This document shows positions 35,201 to 50,475 of a stretch of DNA of 64,000 nt, in pieces. A program made the position numbers and the translations under genes. The notes beneath the pieces were generated by a model, which made no database searches, was not told where the DNA came from, and saw nothing but the letters and a program-made list of their open reading frames with translations. The stretch comes from Trichoplax adhaerens. Its lineage: Eukaryota > Placozoa > Uniplacotomia > Trichoplacea > Trichoplacidae. The stretch's first letter is position 1. Every line of letters begins with the position of its first letter. The DNA lies in assembly GCF_000150275.1 (NCBI RefSeq), contig NW_002060948.1, positions 2,990,512 through 3,054,511 on the forward strand, written 5' to 3'.

Positions 35201-38085
35201 AATTACAATTGCCATACTAATTCTTGAATCTGCATTGCAATCGTAAAATGTTACTCAGAATAGTAGCTGCATCTACGGTAATGGATTAAGTAATGCACCA
35301 TATTTAGTAGTCAATGATATATCTAAAGGTCCACGGTACTATATGCTCACGCAATCGTAGACTATCTATATTATTTATTACCATGCTTAGCAAATCTTTA
35401 AAAATTCAAGTATCTTACTGTGATATATACCAATCACGAAATTCCAAATTTTAGAAAAATAAGGGCTTTATTGAATCTTATACAAAGATTAACTACACAC
35501 AACTCTACTCTAGCCGAATACTACTACTAAAGACTTCTACAACGAACTAACAGAATAATCTAAAGTTGCATGCTTTTATACTTTTCGTAGCATTCGCAGC
35601 TACAATCCGCATGGCAACCTTTTACCTTATTTTACACATAGTTAAATTATTCTTTGTAAGACTATTCTACAGCGGAGCATCATTAGTCCAATATGAATAC
35701 GACTACAGTACTTACGTAGACATTGTTCACACCAGCCAAAATACAATGAATTAACCATATCCTAATATATGATTTACAGTTCTATTTTTACCTATAGCCT
35801 TATTAGTAACTCAACACCTTACTGTATATAGTCATCTGTACTCTAGCATAGAGTCTCTACCACTACAGTCTATAGTTATAGCTACCAAATATCTCTTAGG
35901 ATAAATATCTACCGTACATTATACTAAACGTGGCTAATAGTCTACAATCATAATACTAGTTACATTACACTTACCCTTTGAATTTTCGCTAGATATTGAG
36001 AATTTGCGATAAAAGTAGGAATGAATCGATGAATTACAGCAAATTTTCACTTTATCCACTACGATACACATCTAAGGTGTAAAAATGTACGCAAATTTGG
36101 GTCTATAATGCTGCTACAGTACCACATTTGTAGTTATTACCTAGATAGCACTCGACATATAACAGTCCTACGCTAAGTGGTGTAGAATATACCTAAATAG
36201 TCAATAGCAGTAGAGCACAATTTCAATTTATTACGCCATACTGTTAAGTGTAAGCATAAATTTAGCGTAGGACTAATAAATAATGGTATATAATTGTGTC
36301 AATTTCATTATGCTCTATATGGCATCGATAGTAAACAATAAAACAGAGAAACATAATCGTTATGTTCAATATTAGTATAGGTTCAAAGTCATATTCAAAT
36401 TATGTGCGACCATGACCACACTGATCTAATAATATTTTATTACGTCATTCTCATTGAATTCTAATAATGTAGGATATTGTGGGTATGCCAGCATGAACCC
36501 AATCATCACCGTAAAAAGCGGGAGTTACAATTTAGTTTCCGAACTATTTATATAATTATTTAGGATTAACTCTGGGTCGCCAGTACATGCAAGAGGAATA
36601 CGCCTTCATTCATCTCCAGAGAGGATACACAAAACGCTTAATCACTTATTTCATACCATTTAAAATATTTTAAATAAGACAGTTTCAGTTCTTAACACTA
36701 GCACTACATTATAAACTTTAAACAAAAGATAAGCGCATACATAAAATTTTGCTCACTATGTATGCATCCGAATAATTTAGGATAAAGTTTAATTGGATTC
36801 GACTACATTGTACCCGTTCTATTTGGTTATGGACACATTTCCGTAAAATCTAACCTCTTTGTACAATCAGTTGCCATTACTTAGCTAATATGAAGAATAT
36901 AGACTAGACATAACTAAATAAATCATCATACAAATTGAAAGATATAATACTCATTTATAGCGCAACTTTTGTTTCATAGGATATGGTGAATTCAACATGA
37001 CGATATATATATAATTTAAGAAACGAACATAAAACGTGTGATTCTCAACAGTTTGTTTTTGCAGGACGAGATTTTGTATTATCGACCTTGAGTGCTACCT
37101 CTAAAGCAAGAGAAAATGGAGAGACTTTGTGAAATAATAGATGTGACACAACGGTACCAAACTATTGAATATACTGTACGCGTATATACTTCGTAAAAGA
37201 TGTTAAATGAGCACATTATCGTAAACCGTCAGTAAAGCGACGGGAGTTTGCACTAGTAGTGAATGAAATAAGTAATAGCTAATCCAGTTCTAGATTTGTT
37301 CGTCTACCTATGTTTAGCACTTACCTCCCTTAAATAACTATTAACTGTCAAATTAATGAGAATTAGAATTGAATGCATGCCATAAGATTATCTAGAAGAA
37401 TTATTTTAGAAATAGCGATACTGTAAAGGCTTACATCCAGAATGTAGTTCTATCGCCACTACAGCAAATCAGAAGAATTCTGCAGTATGCTGACTTTCAA
37501 GCTCAAAGTACAACTCTATTTATCCTCTTTTGCTAATGTTAACAGCACTATATTCGTCACAGCTATAACGTTGCCATAGTATTCAGGTTAAGAATAATAA
37601 ACCAACAGGAATAGTCTTTCTCGCATCTTCGTAAACTGCACAGTCACTTCTTGGTTCAACCCCTACTGCGCAATCAAAAGGATTGATTAAGTCTTAATTA
37701 AGACATTCATATCTCTTATAACAAAGTCCTTCATTGATAGAATTTGTTTCAATCTTTACGTACTTATCAAAAAATATATTTGCAGAAATATTTCTTGTTA
37801 AATAAGCTAGTTTTCAATTATTATAATCATCAAATTGAAATAAGTTTAAAACTAATATTACTGTATTTAATGTCTATGGAATAGCATTTGATAAATATGC
37901 AAATACGATCGAGTAACCTCGATAAGAATGTTTACTATTTCTTAAAATAAGTAAATAAGTGCAAAGTTCTCCTGGTACGAAATGGTAACTATTTACAAAG
38001 CAAACTAACGATGCTTTATCCTTATTTCTTATAATGAAGGATTAAAACCATAAAAAGCTTAAGTTATGACCCCAGGGGTTTAAAA
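32267..38085. other. 5.8 kb AT-rich intergenic DNA, no gene seen
   Basis: Begins with the 3' flank of the protease gene. I find no open frame with a protein signature; the one at 35566-35754 is hydrophobic and unsupported. Several short TA-rich runs occur (for example near 34887). The region may hold regulatory DNA of the EGF/CUB gene but I can point to nothing specific except the TATA box listed separately. Confidence 0.5.
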
Positions 38086-38091
38086 TTTTAT

Positions 38092-38115
38092 TATAAATAT
38101 TCCAGATCAGCAGTC
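38092..38115 (+). promoter_or_regulatory. TATA box and probable start region of the EGF/CUB gene
   Basis: TATAAATA at 38092-38099 lies 73-80 bases before the ATG at 38172. That leaves room for a start site near 38120-38130 and a 5' UTR of about 45 bases. Position and sequence fit a classical core promoter. Confidence 0.5.
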
Positions 38116-38171
38116 TTCAATTTATTTAAGCGACGAATTCATACCGCAAAGCAAAAACCTCCCTCGCAATC

Positions 38172-41100
38172 ATGATCAAGACCTGTATTCTAATTCCTTT
38201 CGCGATTATTCTCCTACTTTTACTTCATTCAAGTAAAGTTGAGGCTCAAGTAAGGCACAGTTCTAATTCACTTTCTACAATGTTTTAGCCGTAACATACT
38301 ATGCACTAAATGAATTTGACAGTGGTGCATCTCAGATAGCATTGGTCAATAGATATAAAATGTTTGTTGGCATGTATGGAACGAGTAAGCTCCCAGATAT
38401 CAAGAACTATCTTCAAAATACAGCATTAAAAATCTAACCTTAAATTAAAAAGTGATCAATGTAAAAGACTAGCATCAAACTTTACACTTGCAAGAAACCA
38501 AAACGAAATTTCATTTGTTAATATCATAGAACTTATAAAGAATATTACGTAGTATTGATACTAATTAAATAATATAAATCTTTTATCTCCTTATTCAAAT
38601 CCTGTGGTTCAACATTATAACAATCTTGTTCACTCTTCTCTAATCCAAAAAAATGTAAGAATACTATCACTTATGCCCGCATATCATTTATATCGAAGTT
38701 TTAATTTCCTATTTTATAATTAGCACAAGAGTTAATACAAAAAAGTAGCATACAGAGCACATTCACAAAAGTGGATATCTAATGTTAGTAGCATAATCAA
38801 AAGTGAATTTTAATATCTGAATATATTTCGATTCATAGAGGAGGAAACAAGTACAGAATATCCTCTGTGTAACAGTAATCCTTGCTTTGCTGGACTGTGT
38901 TTCAATTCGAGCAATGGACAGTCTTATACCTGTGATTGCTTTACTGGTTTTCAAGGTGTAAATTGCGAGCAAGGTACGTACTATAGTATGACATTTTTCC
39001 CTTAAATTTAACAGATTTACCTTATACCTCAATCTTTCAATAACTCAGTTGCCAACAAATACAGTACATTATCAAATTGAATATTTCAATGATCTATACT
39101 ATAATGCGTCACTTCATATTTTGCCATAATATTTCCGATCGTTACACATCGCAGCAGAAGTATTCGTATTACCGCTAACGGCCACTTTTGCTTAATATAT
39201 CACATACTATTTTCTTTATAGTGATGTTAAATCCTTGCGCAAGCAATCCTTGTTTCGCTGGTCAATGCACTTATTCTAATCGAACGTTAGCTTACCAATG
39301 TAATTGCAACTCCGGGTGGTCAGGCCAATACTGCGATATAGGTTAGTATCTTAAGTTGAATTCATAGCAAAAACTTCTTTCATATGCATGCGCTAATTTA
39401 ATCTCTGAAACAAGTCTGTTCAATCAATAATCATATTGCAATAAAGCTGATTTATATTGCGTTATCCATCGATTTATAATAAACATTATTACACTCGATT
39501 ATAGAATTATAAATAAAATAATCAACTTATACTAGCAATACGCAAATATTGCCATTTGCATGTACCATAGTATACTGTATATATTTTTAAGTAATCTATC
39601 ACTATTTCGCTCTATATTTTCATACACAGTCTTTAATTTCGATCACTTTCTGCGAAATGTAGTAACAGATGCTTGCACCAACAATCCTTGCTGGGCAGGA
39701 GAATGTTTATCAATATCCAATGGAACTCAATATGTTTGTGTGTGTGATTCTGGCTATACTGGAAGCAGGTGTCAAGAGAGTAAGTGAGATCGTTGCAGCT
39801 TTTATTATCATTATTATTTAGTATACGTATTACAAATTTGAATATTTTGCTAAAGCTCTAAATTGTTATGATTAAAATTTTAATTGTTTATGTTCATACA
39901 ATTACACATTCGCAGGAATTACTGATGGTTGCCAAGATCAACCGTGTTGGGCAGGTACATGTCAGCCAACCGGAGATCAAAACTTTACATGTAACTGCGT
40001 TCCAGGATACACTGGCAAATTGTGCGATCAGAGTACGTAGAAACTAAAAATTCTGCAAACTTACTATTTATCCTTTGATATATCACGATTAACTTCAGTA
40101 ATTTAAGAAAATAAGATAAAATATCTTTCCAATATTTTAATCCTTATTTTACTGATTTGCAAAAAATTTTCAGCTGATTGAAATTATCATAAAATACTAA
40201 CAGTATAATGAATCCCTAAAATATTGTTATTACTAATCCCTATTATATTTCATCACTTAAATACTGTTACGTTTCTTTAATCTGAGCTTTACTTAATTGT
40301 ACTATTAGAGAATTCATCGGTATTCCCTTGTGCAAGTAATCCATGTTTCGCTGGAACTTGTGTAAGCAGAGAATTTAGTAGCGGAAAATTCTATGTTTGT
40401 CAGTGTCCGCCTTCCTATACTGGTGAACGTTGTGAATCAGGTAAATCTAGCATTAATATAAAAAGCTACATTGATGCTATTTAGATATTATATAGCACCT
40501 AGAGTGAGCGAGTACTACATTTATCAATTGCTAGCTAATAATAAAGTCTGTAAAAGTCTAGTAATAAAAAATATCACTTATTAAGCAATACTTTAGTGAA
40601 GTCATTATAGAATGGGTTATTCAACGTAAGTCTTATTTAAAATAGCATCAAAGTATTAAAATACTGGTGATAGTCTACTGTAAACTTAAGCCTGCAAATT
40701 CAAACCTATTTTCTTCTTGTTATATGTTATAGTGCGAAATAATCATCCTTGTCAAAAGAATAATTGCTTGTTTGGAACTTGTCAAGCAACTTCTAGCGTT
40801 TTCTACAAATGTAACTGCTATCAAGGATTTACCGGTGCAAGATGTGATCAAGGTAAGACGATAGAGATAATGATGAGAATATTAATATTTCAATAATACT
40901 GTATAGGGTTACAATTATATTCCATGAACGCCTAGATATAGTCGTAAAATACTAAAAATTTATCTACCGTACTTCTAATCTCAGCGGATGAGACAGTACT
41001 ACCGTGTTATGTTAACCCATGCCAACATGATGGAACTTGCACAAATACGAATGCAGGTACAAACTACACTTGCACTTGTCAAGGGAGATTCACTGGCCGA

Positions 41101-42953
41101 AATTGCGATACCAGTAAGTATAATAATAGAACAAATTTATCTAAAATAGCAATTATGGCTAATAACTAGTTATCCCAATGGCTTATCGTATTCATGTAAA
41201 AACAAGAAATAAAAAACCTTCATTTTACTCCTCTAGTTTACCCTAAACTTGTGTAGTTACTAGCCTAGTAACTCAATCTGCATTACTATTATATAGTTAT
41301 TAACGACTTCTGCAGTGATAACCCATGCGGTAATCGAGGAATATGCCTTGATATTGGTGACCGTCATCAATGCGTCTGTAATCCTGGCTATAAAGGCAGT
41401 AATTGTCAAGGTATGATTAATTATAAAATCTTTAAGATCATGTAATATCTACAGTAAATATTATAAATTTGATAATCTGCGATTTCATTTCAGTTCCTGT
41501 TTTTACTAAATCAATGCCGTACTATTTTTAAAATTTATTAGACATAGTAACCCTGGCTCCAACAACAGCACCCACTCCTGCAGGTAAAACTTGAACTTTA
41601 ATACGTTACATTTTACTGATACTTAACTTACGAATAATCATGGACAATTTGCTACAGCAACTGAAGCAGGCTGCGGTGGAACATATACTCAAAATACTGG
41701 CATAATCCGTAGTCCAAGATATCCCAAGGATTATACAGGAAATTTAGACTGCACCTACCAAATTATTGCTGGAACAAATCAAACGATTCAGCTAGAATGG
41801 ATTGATTTTGAATTAGAAGCGGAGACACTTTCTATATGCTACGATAGTTTAACAGTATATGATGGTCAAAAGAACACCAACAACGAAGTATCACAGTACT
41901 GTGGAACAAATTTGCCTAGCAATTATCATTCTCGTGGCCATGTTTTGACTTTAAATTTCCAAAGTGACTCATTTATATCTAATAAAGGATTTGAAGCTCA
42001 TTACACTCTTGGTAAGCGTACAGAAATACTATAATACTGTAGGGAATAAAACGAACGGAATATATTTCTATTATGCTTTAAATAGAAGCACAGGAAGATC
42101 AATAGTAAATTGCGAGATCATTGACAGTTAGAGAACACCTACTAATACAATTTTACTGCAACATGTTTGAATAGTGAATGAGTCACACTCGCCATGCTTT
42201 TCTAGTCCTTGCAAGAATGGTGGTTCTTGTCAAAATGAAGCTGATGGATATTCCTGCTCCTGCACTAATGGCTATATTGGAAGAAACTGTCAGAATTGTA
42301 AGTGACTCCTATTTCTTTTCTTCAAAATTTTCTGACTAATCATCTTTACTTCTCTAATCTTAATGCAAGCGTTCTAATTAAAATATTATTTCACGTATAA
42401 ATTTATTTTAGTGAGCGAACCGACTAGTACCATGGCAACAACAGGTATAATATTCATAAATGATCTCCATTAGTTATGAGGAAACATGCACAGTGATTTC
42501 AACTTTGCAATCACTAATTTATCTACTATATACAATCTTTCTCTAGAGCTAATTCTATAAATTCTAATGATTTTGATTGCATCTGTTCATACAGATTTTG
42601 CTTGTGGCGGAAGTTTCACCAGTAATAATGGAACGATCATGAGTAGTAACTATCCGAATAAATACGATAGCAGCTCTGAATGCTATTATAGGATTCAATT
42701 GGATACTGGTAATAAAATACAGCTCGATTGGCTTGATTTCGATGTTGAAGGCAGTCAGTATCGATGTTACGATCGGGTAGAAGTTTTTGATGGAAGCATA
42801 GCTGGAATTCGATTATTAAATAGTACATGTGGTAATCAATTGCCTCCATCTCTGACATCAAGTGGTAGTACGATGACTCTGGCATTTTATAGTGATCTTT
42901 CTATTAATTATAAAGGATTTAAAGCTCGTTATAAACCTATACAAGCACCGTAA
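38172..42953 (+). CDS. secreted multi-EGF/CUB protein (8 EGF - CUB - EGF - CUB), 14 exons, ~656 aa
   Basis: Exons: 38172-38249 (signal peptide), 38841-38973, 39222-39341, 39663-39779, 39916-40032, 40309-40440, 40733-40852, 40985-41113, 41297-41410 (one EGF domain each), 41542-41583 (Thr/Pro linker), 41658-42011 (CUB), 42175-42297 (EGF), 42412-42444 (linker), 42595-42953 (CUB, stop). All junctions are GT/AG, all internal ones phase 1, so the frame runs to 657 codons with stop. EGF modules have six cysteines in the C..NPC..G.C.....C.C..G..G..C pattern. The CUB domains begin [10 protein letters not shown] and [10 protein letters not shown] and carry paired cysteines and the NYPNKY motif. No transmembrane helix or GPI signal follows the last CUB, so secretion is likely. 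Probable role: extracellular adhesion, matrix or ligand-binding protein. Family resemblance is to EGF/CUB mosaic proteins; no one-to-one orthologue is claimed. Confidence 0.93.
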
Positions 42954-43093
42954 AAACTAAATAATCACTAAAGTATGTAAATTCGATGAAAAATTTATGA
43001 CTATTATTCTACTGTGGCTACAGTTCGAAACCACAAAGAAATCACTATAACCTATAATGCATCCTTATAAAATGTAATTGTCGTAAAAAGACA

Positions 43094-43099
43094 AATAAA
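43094..43099 (+). terminator. poly(A) signal of the EGF/CUB gene
   Basis: Canonical AATAAA 141 bases after the stop codon of the EGF/CUB gene, in the expected 3' UTR range. A T/G-containing stretch follows. Confidence 0.6.
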
Positions 43100-46000
43100 T
43101 AACGTTTATTGAAATGCAATATATTTTACATACTTTAAAGCTTTGCTATGTTATTAAATCCATCATCGTATGGAATAACTTTTGCTATGGGCAAAAACCT
43201 TTCAACGAACTAAGATAGAAAGAGGTGATATTATAATTATTACTGTCAATACTGGTAAGTGGCAGTACAATTACTTTGCCTACGGTTCACTGAGACACAA
43301 GATTTTAGATAGAATGATTAACCATCTGTTGCTATTACTTAATTAGCTGACAAAAATAAATTTGAGCGACCAATATGCTATACTGATGTTTTGTTTGAAG
43401 TTATGATATTAGGGTACTGTAGAATGCAATAAGAGAGACAGTACACACATACGTAATGCTAGATAAAAGTAGATGTAAAGTACCAGTACTAAACCGAAAA
43501 TAGAAACATGCGATAGTGACATATTCACGATTTTTTGTCACAATCTTAGATACAATATAAGAAAATAAAACTCATATGTTATCCAACTTTTCGTACACTA
43601 CTTAAGAGGCTACTAGCTTGCATATGTCCTCTGTAATCATTCGATTGTATTTTCTTCATCTAGCAATAGAATCTTTGGTTCTTGCTTTTGCTTAGTAAAG
43701 CAAATTGCCTATCAATAGATAGCACATCTAAGAAATTAGAAATATTGATTATATCTCTCATTTGTATACTATAGCAAACTGCTTATTTTTAAAATATTAT
43801 CTAAATAATGATAAGTAAGGTTTACGTACCTTCACTACAAATTAGTTGGCTTTTCAATAAAAATTGGGTCCATAACTTAGTTCGAGAGGTTTTTTGATAT
43901 TATGGCCTCCTAGCAATAGAAGAGTACGGCAGCGGGCTCGGAGTTTTTAATATCACGTTGTAAACGTCGATCTAGAAGAGCTTTGAACTTATCTTTCCAA
44001 AGATGCTAAAGATTTAACCTTAAAAATCTAGATGAAGGCATAATATCATATGTTTCGCTTCCATTCTATAAAATAGTAAGTGCGTTCACTAATAGTAGAG
44101 AAAATTTCATCGTTTCCAAGCCCATAATACATTCTACCCTATTCGCGTATCTATTATATTATTACTCTAATATTCCCATAGGATACTTCGCTCTTAATAT
44201 CCATAAATTTAACTGTAACATGATATTTGATCAATAAATAATTGTATCACAAAGATACAATAACATTATTATCACATAGTAGAAACCTGTGGCAGAATCA
44301 TGTTTTCCTTAGCTATTTTCCTTTAGTAAAAATAAAATAGCTATTTATCTGTAGATAATTTAATCTGTACATCATTTACCAAACGAGAACAGTATCAAAT
44401 AAATAATAGTAACTCGCTCAAAATTTCAACTAAAATAGTGACTAATGGTAATTACGTAAAAGTTAGCCTTAACTTCTTCCTATAAACTAAAACCAATCAG
44501 TAAAATGGTTACTTGATACAATCGACCGCAAACGTAATATAAAATTATCATTGCTAAAGATTGATAGCTAGCGGTAGAATCTAACGTAGTACATTAACAA
44601 TAAGGCTTATCGTTAATACAACCACATTGTATTAATAAGTAAATTTTTGTGGAATAAAATTTGAAAATTCATTTGCTTACTATTGATATCAAACAAAATC
44701 AAAGAAAAGCGTCAATTGTACAGATCAAAGACTTCAAATAATGCTGATAAACATCCGGTGCCACTTTAGATGATCGGAACCCAATTATGATGTAATGCCA
44801 ATCAATGATAATTTATCGATGGCATGACGTCAAAAGCTGAAAATCTGTTCATTTTTTTATTAACAGATGCTAATTTTATTTTATATTCCAGACACAATAC
44901 AGCATAGCTGATCCTAAAAGGTTTATTAATTCTTGTGATGACTAAACTTAGTGACGACGGAAAGATAAATTATTGATCATTGGAGTAGCAGGTCAAAGTA
45001 ATTTACTGTAACATGTCAACAGGAACAATATCTGCTCAGTAATAGGTCTTAAAATTTATACGGATTCATTTTGCATTTATTCTCACTACTATGGCATCTA
45101 ACTAATCAACACAGGATCAGTTAGCATAATTTGCAAGCAAGTTGTAAGATTATTGCGTAATCAAATCAAATTAATATTCATGAAGATGAATAGAGCATAT
45201 CCTGTACGATTCCTGACTTAAGTTTCATTTTAGAATAACATGAATAAACGGTATCCATTATCATTTAATGCACCTGAGTATGTATGTTGCATAGACTGAT
45301 CCTTTTTCAACTCTTCGGTAAATAGCAGAGATTATTTCACGTGATATAATTGCTTTATTACTACAATACACCGAAAGATTGCACTTTAAATTTACTTCTA
45401 TTAATTAGTAGACAAACAGTTATTATCGATAATTTATATCGTTTATCAATTACTCTTGTCTATACAATACGTAATAGTATATCCGTTTTTAAGCAAATTT
45501 AATTTTCTGTAACTTTCACATCCCATCATTTGAAACAGTGCTTTTAAGTATCGTTTAAAATCAGACACAATGTCAACAATGAAATAACAATCTTGTTTAC
45601 ATGAACTATTATTCTATTGATAACCGATTCCATTTTCAGACAACACCTGCTAAGGTAAAAGATAATCCTAAAATGAATACTTCGCTATTGTCTCAAAAAT
45701 ATTCAAATTTCCTGATATTCGATTACGAGCTTGAATCTTGTTAATCCTACTGTAAATTACTCTTAATTGCGGTCATTTACTAATTATTACTATATTTATA
45801 TTATTGTATTCTCTAGTAGAATTTAATTTGTTCAACTTTGATTTATGCAATGCTATCCACTTTTACTGTTTTTATAAAGGTATTTATTCGTATTTTAGTA
45901 ACAGGTTTCTCTCTATCCTATTGATAACTGAAGACATGAAAATAAATTTTGACTTCTTTTTTATCTATCTCTAGCTAGTATTAAGGCTAGCTGTGAACAT

Positions 46001-48848
46001 TATACACCAATAATGATTGGATGCGTTTATGTATTCGTTATAATATCCTGTAGTAAAGTATTATGGTGATTTTATTCATTTACTTATTCTTGTGGTACTC
46101 TGTATTTGTTGCATTTTCTAATAATCATTAATTCCAATACTAGCACCTAATGCTATTTTGGAATCCACGCAAATAGGATACTTTACTTAATTAAACATAA
46201 GATCTTGGGGACATCGTTTATATTGACATTATATTAAACCTTGTATTAGAGTTTTAAATCTTCTTCGCTTATATCTGCAATCTCAAATCGAATACGGAGG
46301 ATTTACTACTAATAATAGATACGATCTTTTACTTAATTTTATCTGAAGCAAACACATAATGAAAAGAATCAAATCTATGCATATATTCTAAGAGCTAATA
46401 GCCATATCTCAAAAGCATACGAACATCACTGATTCATTTTTCAACAATTTAAATCTATGCAAGCCTTAGTTCAGGATTTACATAATTTAATAATCATTCA
46501 TAGTTAAGTTAATTCTTTTTAGTCATGACAATAAATCTATTTGAAATAAGATACACGTTCTGTATATCAAAATATATCTACTATTACTCAGTTGATTTAC
46601 CGCCTATCTTTAGTCTAGTATTATTTTTTTCGGCTAATAAGCATTCAGATAATAAAATTTTTAGGAAAGCTACTATTGGCGCTCTACAAATATCATCGAC
46701 CATGAGAGCATCATAATATGTGTTATTAACGGACTATTTTGCTAGGATAATAACTATAATGCACATTGCTAGATATAGATATTTCAGCGATTAGTACAGA
46801 TTTTTTCTATCACCAAGATGGCCATAAAGCATTTTCTCATTATCAATTCATATCAGGTATAGAATAAAACTAATTCTATTTCTACATATATTCTTCAGGT
46901 AGTCCAAAAAAAAAGCGGTAATCTTTACAGAACTAATAAATATACTCTATTTCTACTAGAAATTTCGTCATAATGACTTATTAGTTAAAGTGAAACTGCT
47001 CCAAAACCAAATCAATCTAGACTTTAGTTGCTATCGGTAGTTTAGCGTATACAATTTGTTAACGTATACTAATAGTGGTCTAAATGTTCTAGAATAGAAC
47101 TTTCATCTGCTATGTAAATAATTTTACTGCAGATAACACTTCTTGCCACTATGACAGCAATATCGGATGTTGCTTCTTGTTATTGTACGTCTAGACATCC
47201 AAGCTCAAGTATTAGTCTTAAAAAATCATTATCCTGATAAGTAAATATGCTTGGTTATTCAGATCAAATTTAGGCTTGGTAATACATTTTCAAAATCAAG
47301 AACGACTGCATATGTAATGGTAAAAACATATTATTTATAAGTAAAAATTAATCAAATTGGCTGATCATAATAATATGCCATTCTACTAATACGTGGAAAA
47401 TTATTACTGAAGTCTTGATATTCTCATAGTAAAATATTTGTTAGTCAAGCAAACGTTTGCATGAAAATTTAAATTTTTATAAAGAAAACGATATCATATA
47501 AAATTAATAAGCAATGGCGACAATCATTAGTAATGAAGCATTAGTGATAGAGAATAGGTAATCCTCTTTATTCATTAAGTAGTTTATATTGTAAACATTA
47601 TGGTCTAATTATTCCTACTTTAAATTTTAATAATTAATTCTTAAGCTTTAAGTAATACTTCAATGTCGCAGTAAGAAAAAAACCACCTCATTCTTATGGA
47701 AATATTTGTAAATTAAATCGATATACAATATTACTCCTTAGTTCTGTTATGTCTTACTACATTTGTACTACAGAGGAAATGAAGTATCCAAAATTAGTGG
47801 ATAATCCAAATAGTCGCCAATAGTAAAGTAATATCCATTCAAATAATATATTGGAAAAACTAATGTGACAAGCATTAGATGTAACTAATAGAACAAATTG
47901 TTAGTAGAGGCAAATATTATAAAGATTTTCATCATTCTTTCTTTCAATTGATTAAATAAAAATGTGTTTGAAAACGCTTTCAGATCATTACGAAAATAAA
48001 CCATTATTCCAGTCTTATGAAAGCTAACATGAAAGTAGATCGATGCAGACTTTATCAATCGGCTCCATTAGAGGTAATACTCGTATAGCGGGAAAGATCA
48101 GAGATTAGTAACCAAATACTATATTTAGCAGTAGCAAAGTGCTAGTAATTTATGATAATTTAGACATAACCTGAACATTGAAACTAAATGATAGAGGACC
48201 ACCATCCTCACTTGTTAAAAATAGATTGTAATTACTAGCATTATTAATTCGCTTCAATACTTTAAACATGATTCTCGGTCTTTAAAACGTATTAAGCCCA
48301 TGACTACAATTTAATTACTTTTGTTATCTTTTAGTTTTATGAAATTTACTTGAAGGCTGATAAAGTCTCTTAGCAATTTAATGAATCAGCGACAAAAATT
48401 ATGCTTAATTTAACTATTTAGCTGCCGCAAAGATTCCATGAAGTTTAATATGATCGAATATAAAAGCAAATACTCCATTGGGAATATCCCTAAGAATCAA
48501 AAGTCTAAAAGCTAGTTCTTTATATTTTGATAAAATAACTTATACTACTTAGTATCAAATAGATATATAATTTAACACTAGAATTTTTTATGAGCATTAT
48601 TGTAAGTGATATCATTATATTGAAAGACGTAAAATATCAGCATGGCCAATTAATTTATTGAACTGTCAATCTATCGTACAATTATGTCGTTGTTCTGATA
48701 TTTAGATTTAATTTGACTACCAATATGTGTATATTTGTAGCTGTAAGGCTTATTCAAAAAGCGGAAATCACTTAATTTGGCCTTCTATTAAACAATGGTC
48801 GTCATTTTCATTTTTTTAACAACATGTACATAAACTAGATCTTTGCGA

Positions 48849-48862
48849 CGGAGCTCGCTCCG
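48849..48862. repeat. short GC-rich hairpin CGGAGC-TC-GCTCCG
   Basis: Six-base perfect arms with a two-base loop, conspicuous only because the surroundings are AT-rich. Confidence 0.45.
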
Positions 48863-50456
48863 AAATGAATAATATTTTGATCTAACATGTGTAATAATGT
48901 TATTATCTAACGATTTCGGAAGTGGAAAACGGCGGTATTTATAGTTTAAAAATAGCGCACATGCAGAGAATAGGATTGTAGAATTAGATACAACATCTAC
49001 CGTAACAGGTTACAACATATCTGATGATTGTAGCAAACAGCGAGTACTGTAATAACTAAATACAGTAGCCTATATATGAATTTGAAGTAAGCGGACTGTA
49101 GATATGTCTTAATATAAGAGCAATACAACATGCCTATATTTAAGAGTAGAATATAGTTACAGTATATTCTAAATACACTACACTAATCATACATGCATTA
49201 CAGATAATTCTTTAGTCTTGAAATTCCAAACGTATGTGCTATTATCTAGAACTTATAATTTGAAATGAAAAGAATAACCCGCCGGTAGATAAATCAATCT
49301 TAATTATGTCTATTTATTTTTATGCTGTCTTCGAGTATTCCTTGGTAATCTCATAATTTATTAGTAGAATGATTATTAAAATCTATACTATTTTCGATAT
49401 CATTATGCTTAGCATATATTCACGTTTGTTTTATTATTTATTGAATCTTGCAAACAACATCATTAACTTTTACGATTAACGTAGGCAATAAATTAGATTT
49501 ATTAGCTCTATCGATTGAAATCTCCTTAATTAAATCTACTGTTGATGACGTTATGCATTGAATGGAAAATGTCTAGCTAATCATTGGTATAGAATATTCG
49601 AATGAGTATTTATGTTCTATATTTAAATACGTCTCTTCAATATGCTGATATTTGCTGTTAATAATAGTGGGCGAAAATGCCAATTAATTCTATCACTAGC
49701 AACTTTCAAGATTAAAAATCTCTTCAATAACTCTACTAGCAATCTTACTGTATCCTAGGTATATTTCGATATTATGTAAAGTTTTCCTGGTGACCGTCCT
49801 TCTAAATGATTTTTCTCTATCCTTTTTACTGCTAAAGATCACTACAACTACGTAAACGAAATGATTAGCTCAATTAAGACCAATTCTGTACGATCAAGCG
49901 TATTTGTTAAATTTATCCTAATGTAGTTGACAAAGTGGTTTATTATCATCTTTACGTCAATTTTATTCCAGCTAACTTCTAACTTCTCATTCTTATAATA
50001 ATAAATGATAATATTTTAGAAATAAATATAGTACTGCTCAAGCATAAACAATATCCATTATTGTAGATTAATATTTCTTTATGATCGCCTCGATAAACAA
50101 GCAAAATTGATAAATGGCAAAAATTAGTTTCCACATAATCATCATCGTAGTCCTCTCGAAAAGTTCGAACAATGCTTAAAGTTTACCAGGAGACTATCGA
50201 TTTTCCTCGTCCGATGGATATCATTTAGGCTAAATTCAGCATTTCCTTCCCTGCTGTATGCTTATATCGTGAGCAATGCAGGTGTAAGACAGTGTAATAT
50301 CGCATTCTAAGTTGATGATATATTTAGCAATGTCTACCGTAGGTGTTGTGTTCAACATGTGATAGATATTCTCGTTATAGGCTTAAATATTAAATATAGC
50401 TAGCTTAGTAACTGTAATCCTTTTGAAGAGGAGCGCTACAGTGCTCACACTAGAGC

Positions 50457-50475
50457 TTCACACGAAAAGTGTGAA
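50457..50475. repeat. perfect hairpin TTCACAC-GAAAA-GTGTGAA
   Basis: Seven-base perfect arms with a five-base loop. A second inverted pair (GAGCGC...GTGCTC) lies about 25 bases upstream, and GAAGTGTG recurs near 50502. No T-rich tail or gene context that would make it a terminator. Confidence 0.6.

Noticed and set aside
35566-35754. 62-codon plus open frame starting MHAFILFVAFAAT, like a signal peptide
   Set aside because: No downstream exon in phase and no domain; a hydrophobic start is common by chance in AT-rich DNA.
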